A stretch of 5,378 bases of DNA. Source: Candidatus Aerophobus profundus SCGC AAA252-L23. GTDB lineage: Bacteria > Aerophobota > Aerophobia > Aerophobales > Aerophobaceae. Of this stretch, positions 5,323 to 5,378 are shown piece by piece. The notes beneath the pieces were generated by a model. The model was given only the letters and a program-made list of their open reading frames with translations, had not been told where the DNA came from and did not search any database. The stretch is from NCBI GenBank assembly GCA_000402295.1, contig AQRW01000118.1, positions 3,388-8,765 on the forward strand. The letters run 5' to 3'. How positions within the stretch are numbered: the first letter of the stretch is position 1; every line of letters starts with the position of its first letter. The position numbers and the translations under genes were made by a program.

Positions 5323-5378
5323 GACCGCTGAAAAACCCCCTATATTGTAGCGGTCCGATTCATCGGACTCTTTATTAA
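5323..5378 (+). promoter_or_regulatory. Leader with two mutually exclusive hairpins (attenuator-like)
   Basis: About 10 nt after the predicted start, GACCGCT (5323-5329) pairs with AGCGGTC (5349-5355) around a 19-nt loop. GTCCGAT (5353-5359) pairs with ATCGGAC (5362-5368) and is followed by TCTTTATT. The two stems share bases 5353-5355, so extending one disrupts the other, as in an antiterminator/terminator pair. The T-run is imperfect and the 2-nt loop would open to at least four, giving a 6-bp stem, so terminator activity would be modest. I recognise no known riboswitch or T-box motif. Confidence 0.4.

Overview
This window looks like chromosomal DNA of an uncultivated, probably diderm (Gram-negative-type) bacterium. 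Every gene or gene remnant I can support lies on the minus strand. The evidence for a diderm is a secreted protein with a FlgD-type Ig-like C-terminal domain, a fragment of a PorV/UPF0164-type outer-membrane protein, and a sugar-binding protein whose signal peptide has no lipobox cysteine. This mix of secreted PQQ-like, FlgD-Ig and UPF0164 proteins is seen in several candidate phyla, but I cannot name a lineage from sequence alone. No RNA gene and no CRISPR array was recognised.

Right part (about 3.2-5.0 kb) is a run of broken genes. In minus-strand order it holds: a HicB-type antitoxin N-terminus (start 4994) under a good sigma70-like promoter; an IS200/IS605 TnpA N-terminal fragment fused directly to it, with a further internal stop; a secreted repeat protein with an N-terminal run of 47-residue 'HISYYDE' repeats and a beta-helix segment, interrupted by an in-frame TGA at a Trp position and apparently truncated at its C-terminus (3864-4709); and a chimeric transposase remnant (3220-3748) whose front is IS1182/DUF772-like and whose tail is IS3-like. 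This pattern suggests repeated IS insertion followed by deletion.

Middle part (1984-3144) is an intact gene for an exported protein with three PQQ-like beta-propeller repeats, an Fn3-like domain and a FlgD-Ig C-terminus. Immediately after its stop lies a 36-codon remnant of a PorV/UPF0164 outer-membrane protein (about 1869-1982).

Left part (1-1632) is the start of a CUT1-type carbohydrate ABC-transporter operon: a promoter (1605-1632), the periplasmic substrate-binding protein (159-1517), an intergenic stem-loop (89-125), then the first 17 codons of what looks like the inner-membrane permease, running off the left edge.

Far right end (5065-5378) has no convincing protein gene. It contains GC-rich inverted repeats, possibly part of a structured RNA, and a perfect-consensus plus-strand promoter (TTGACA-18 bp-TATAAT, 5277-5306). 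That promoter overlaps a 9-bp tandem repeat and is followed by two mutually exclusive hairpins resembling an attenuator. Whatever it drives lies outside the window.
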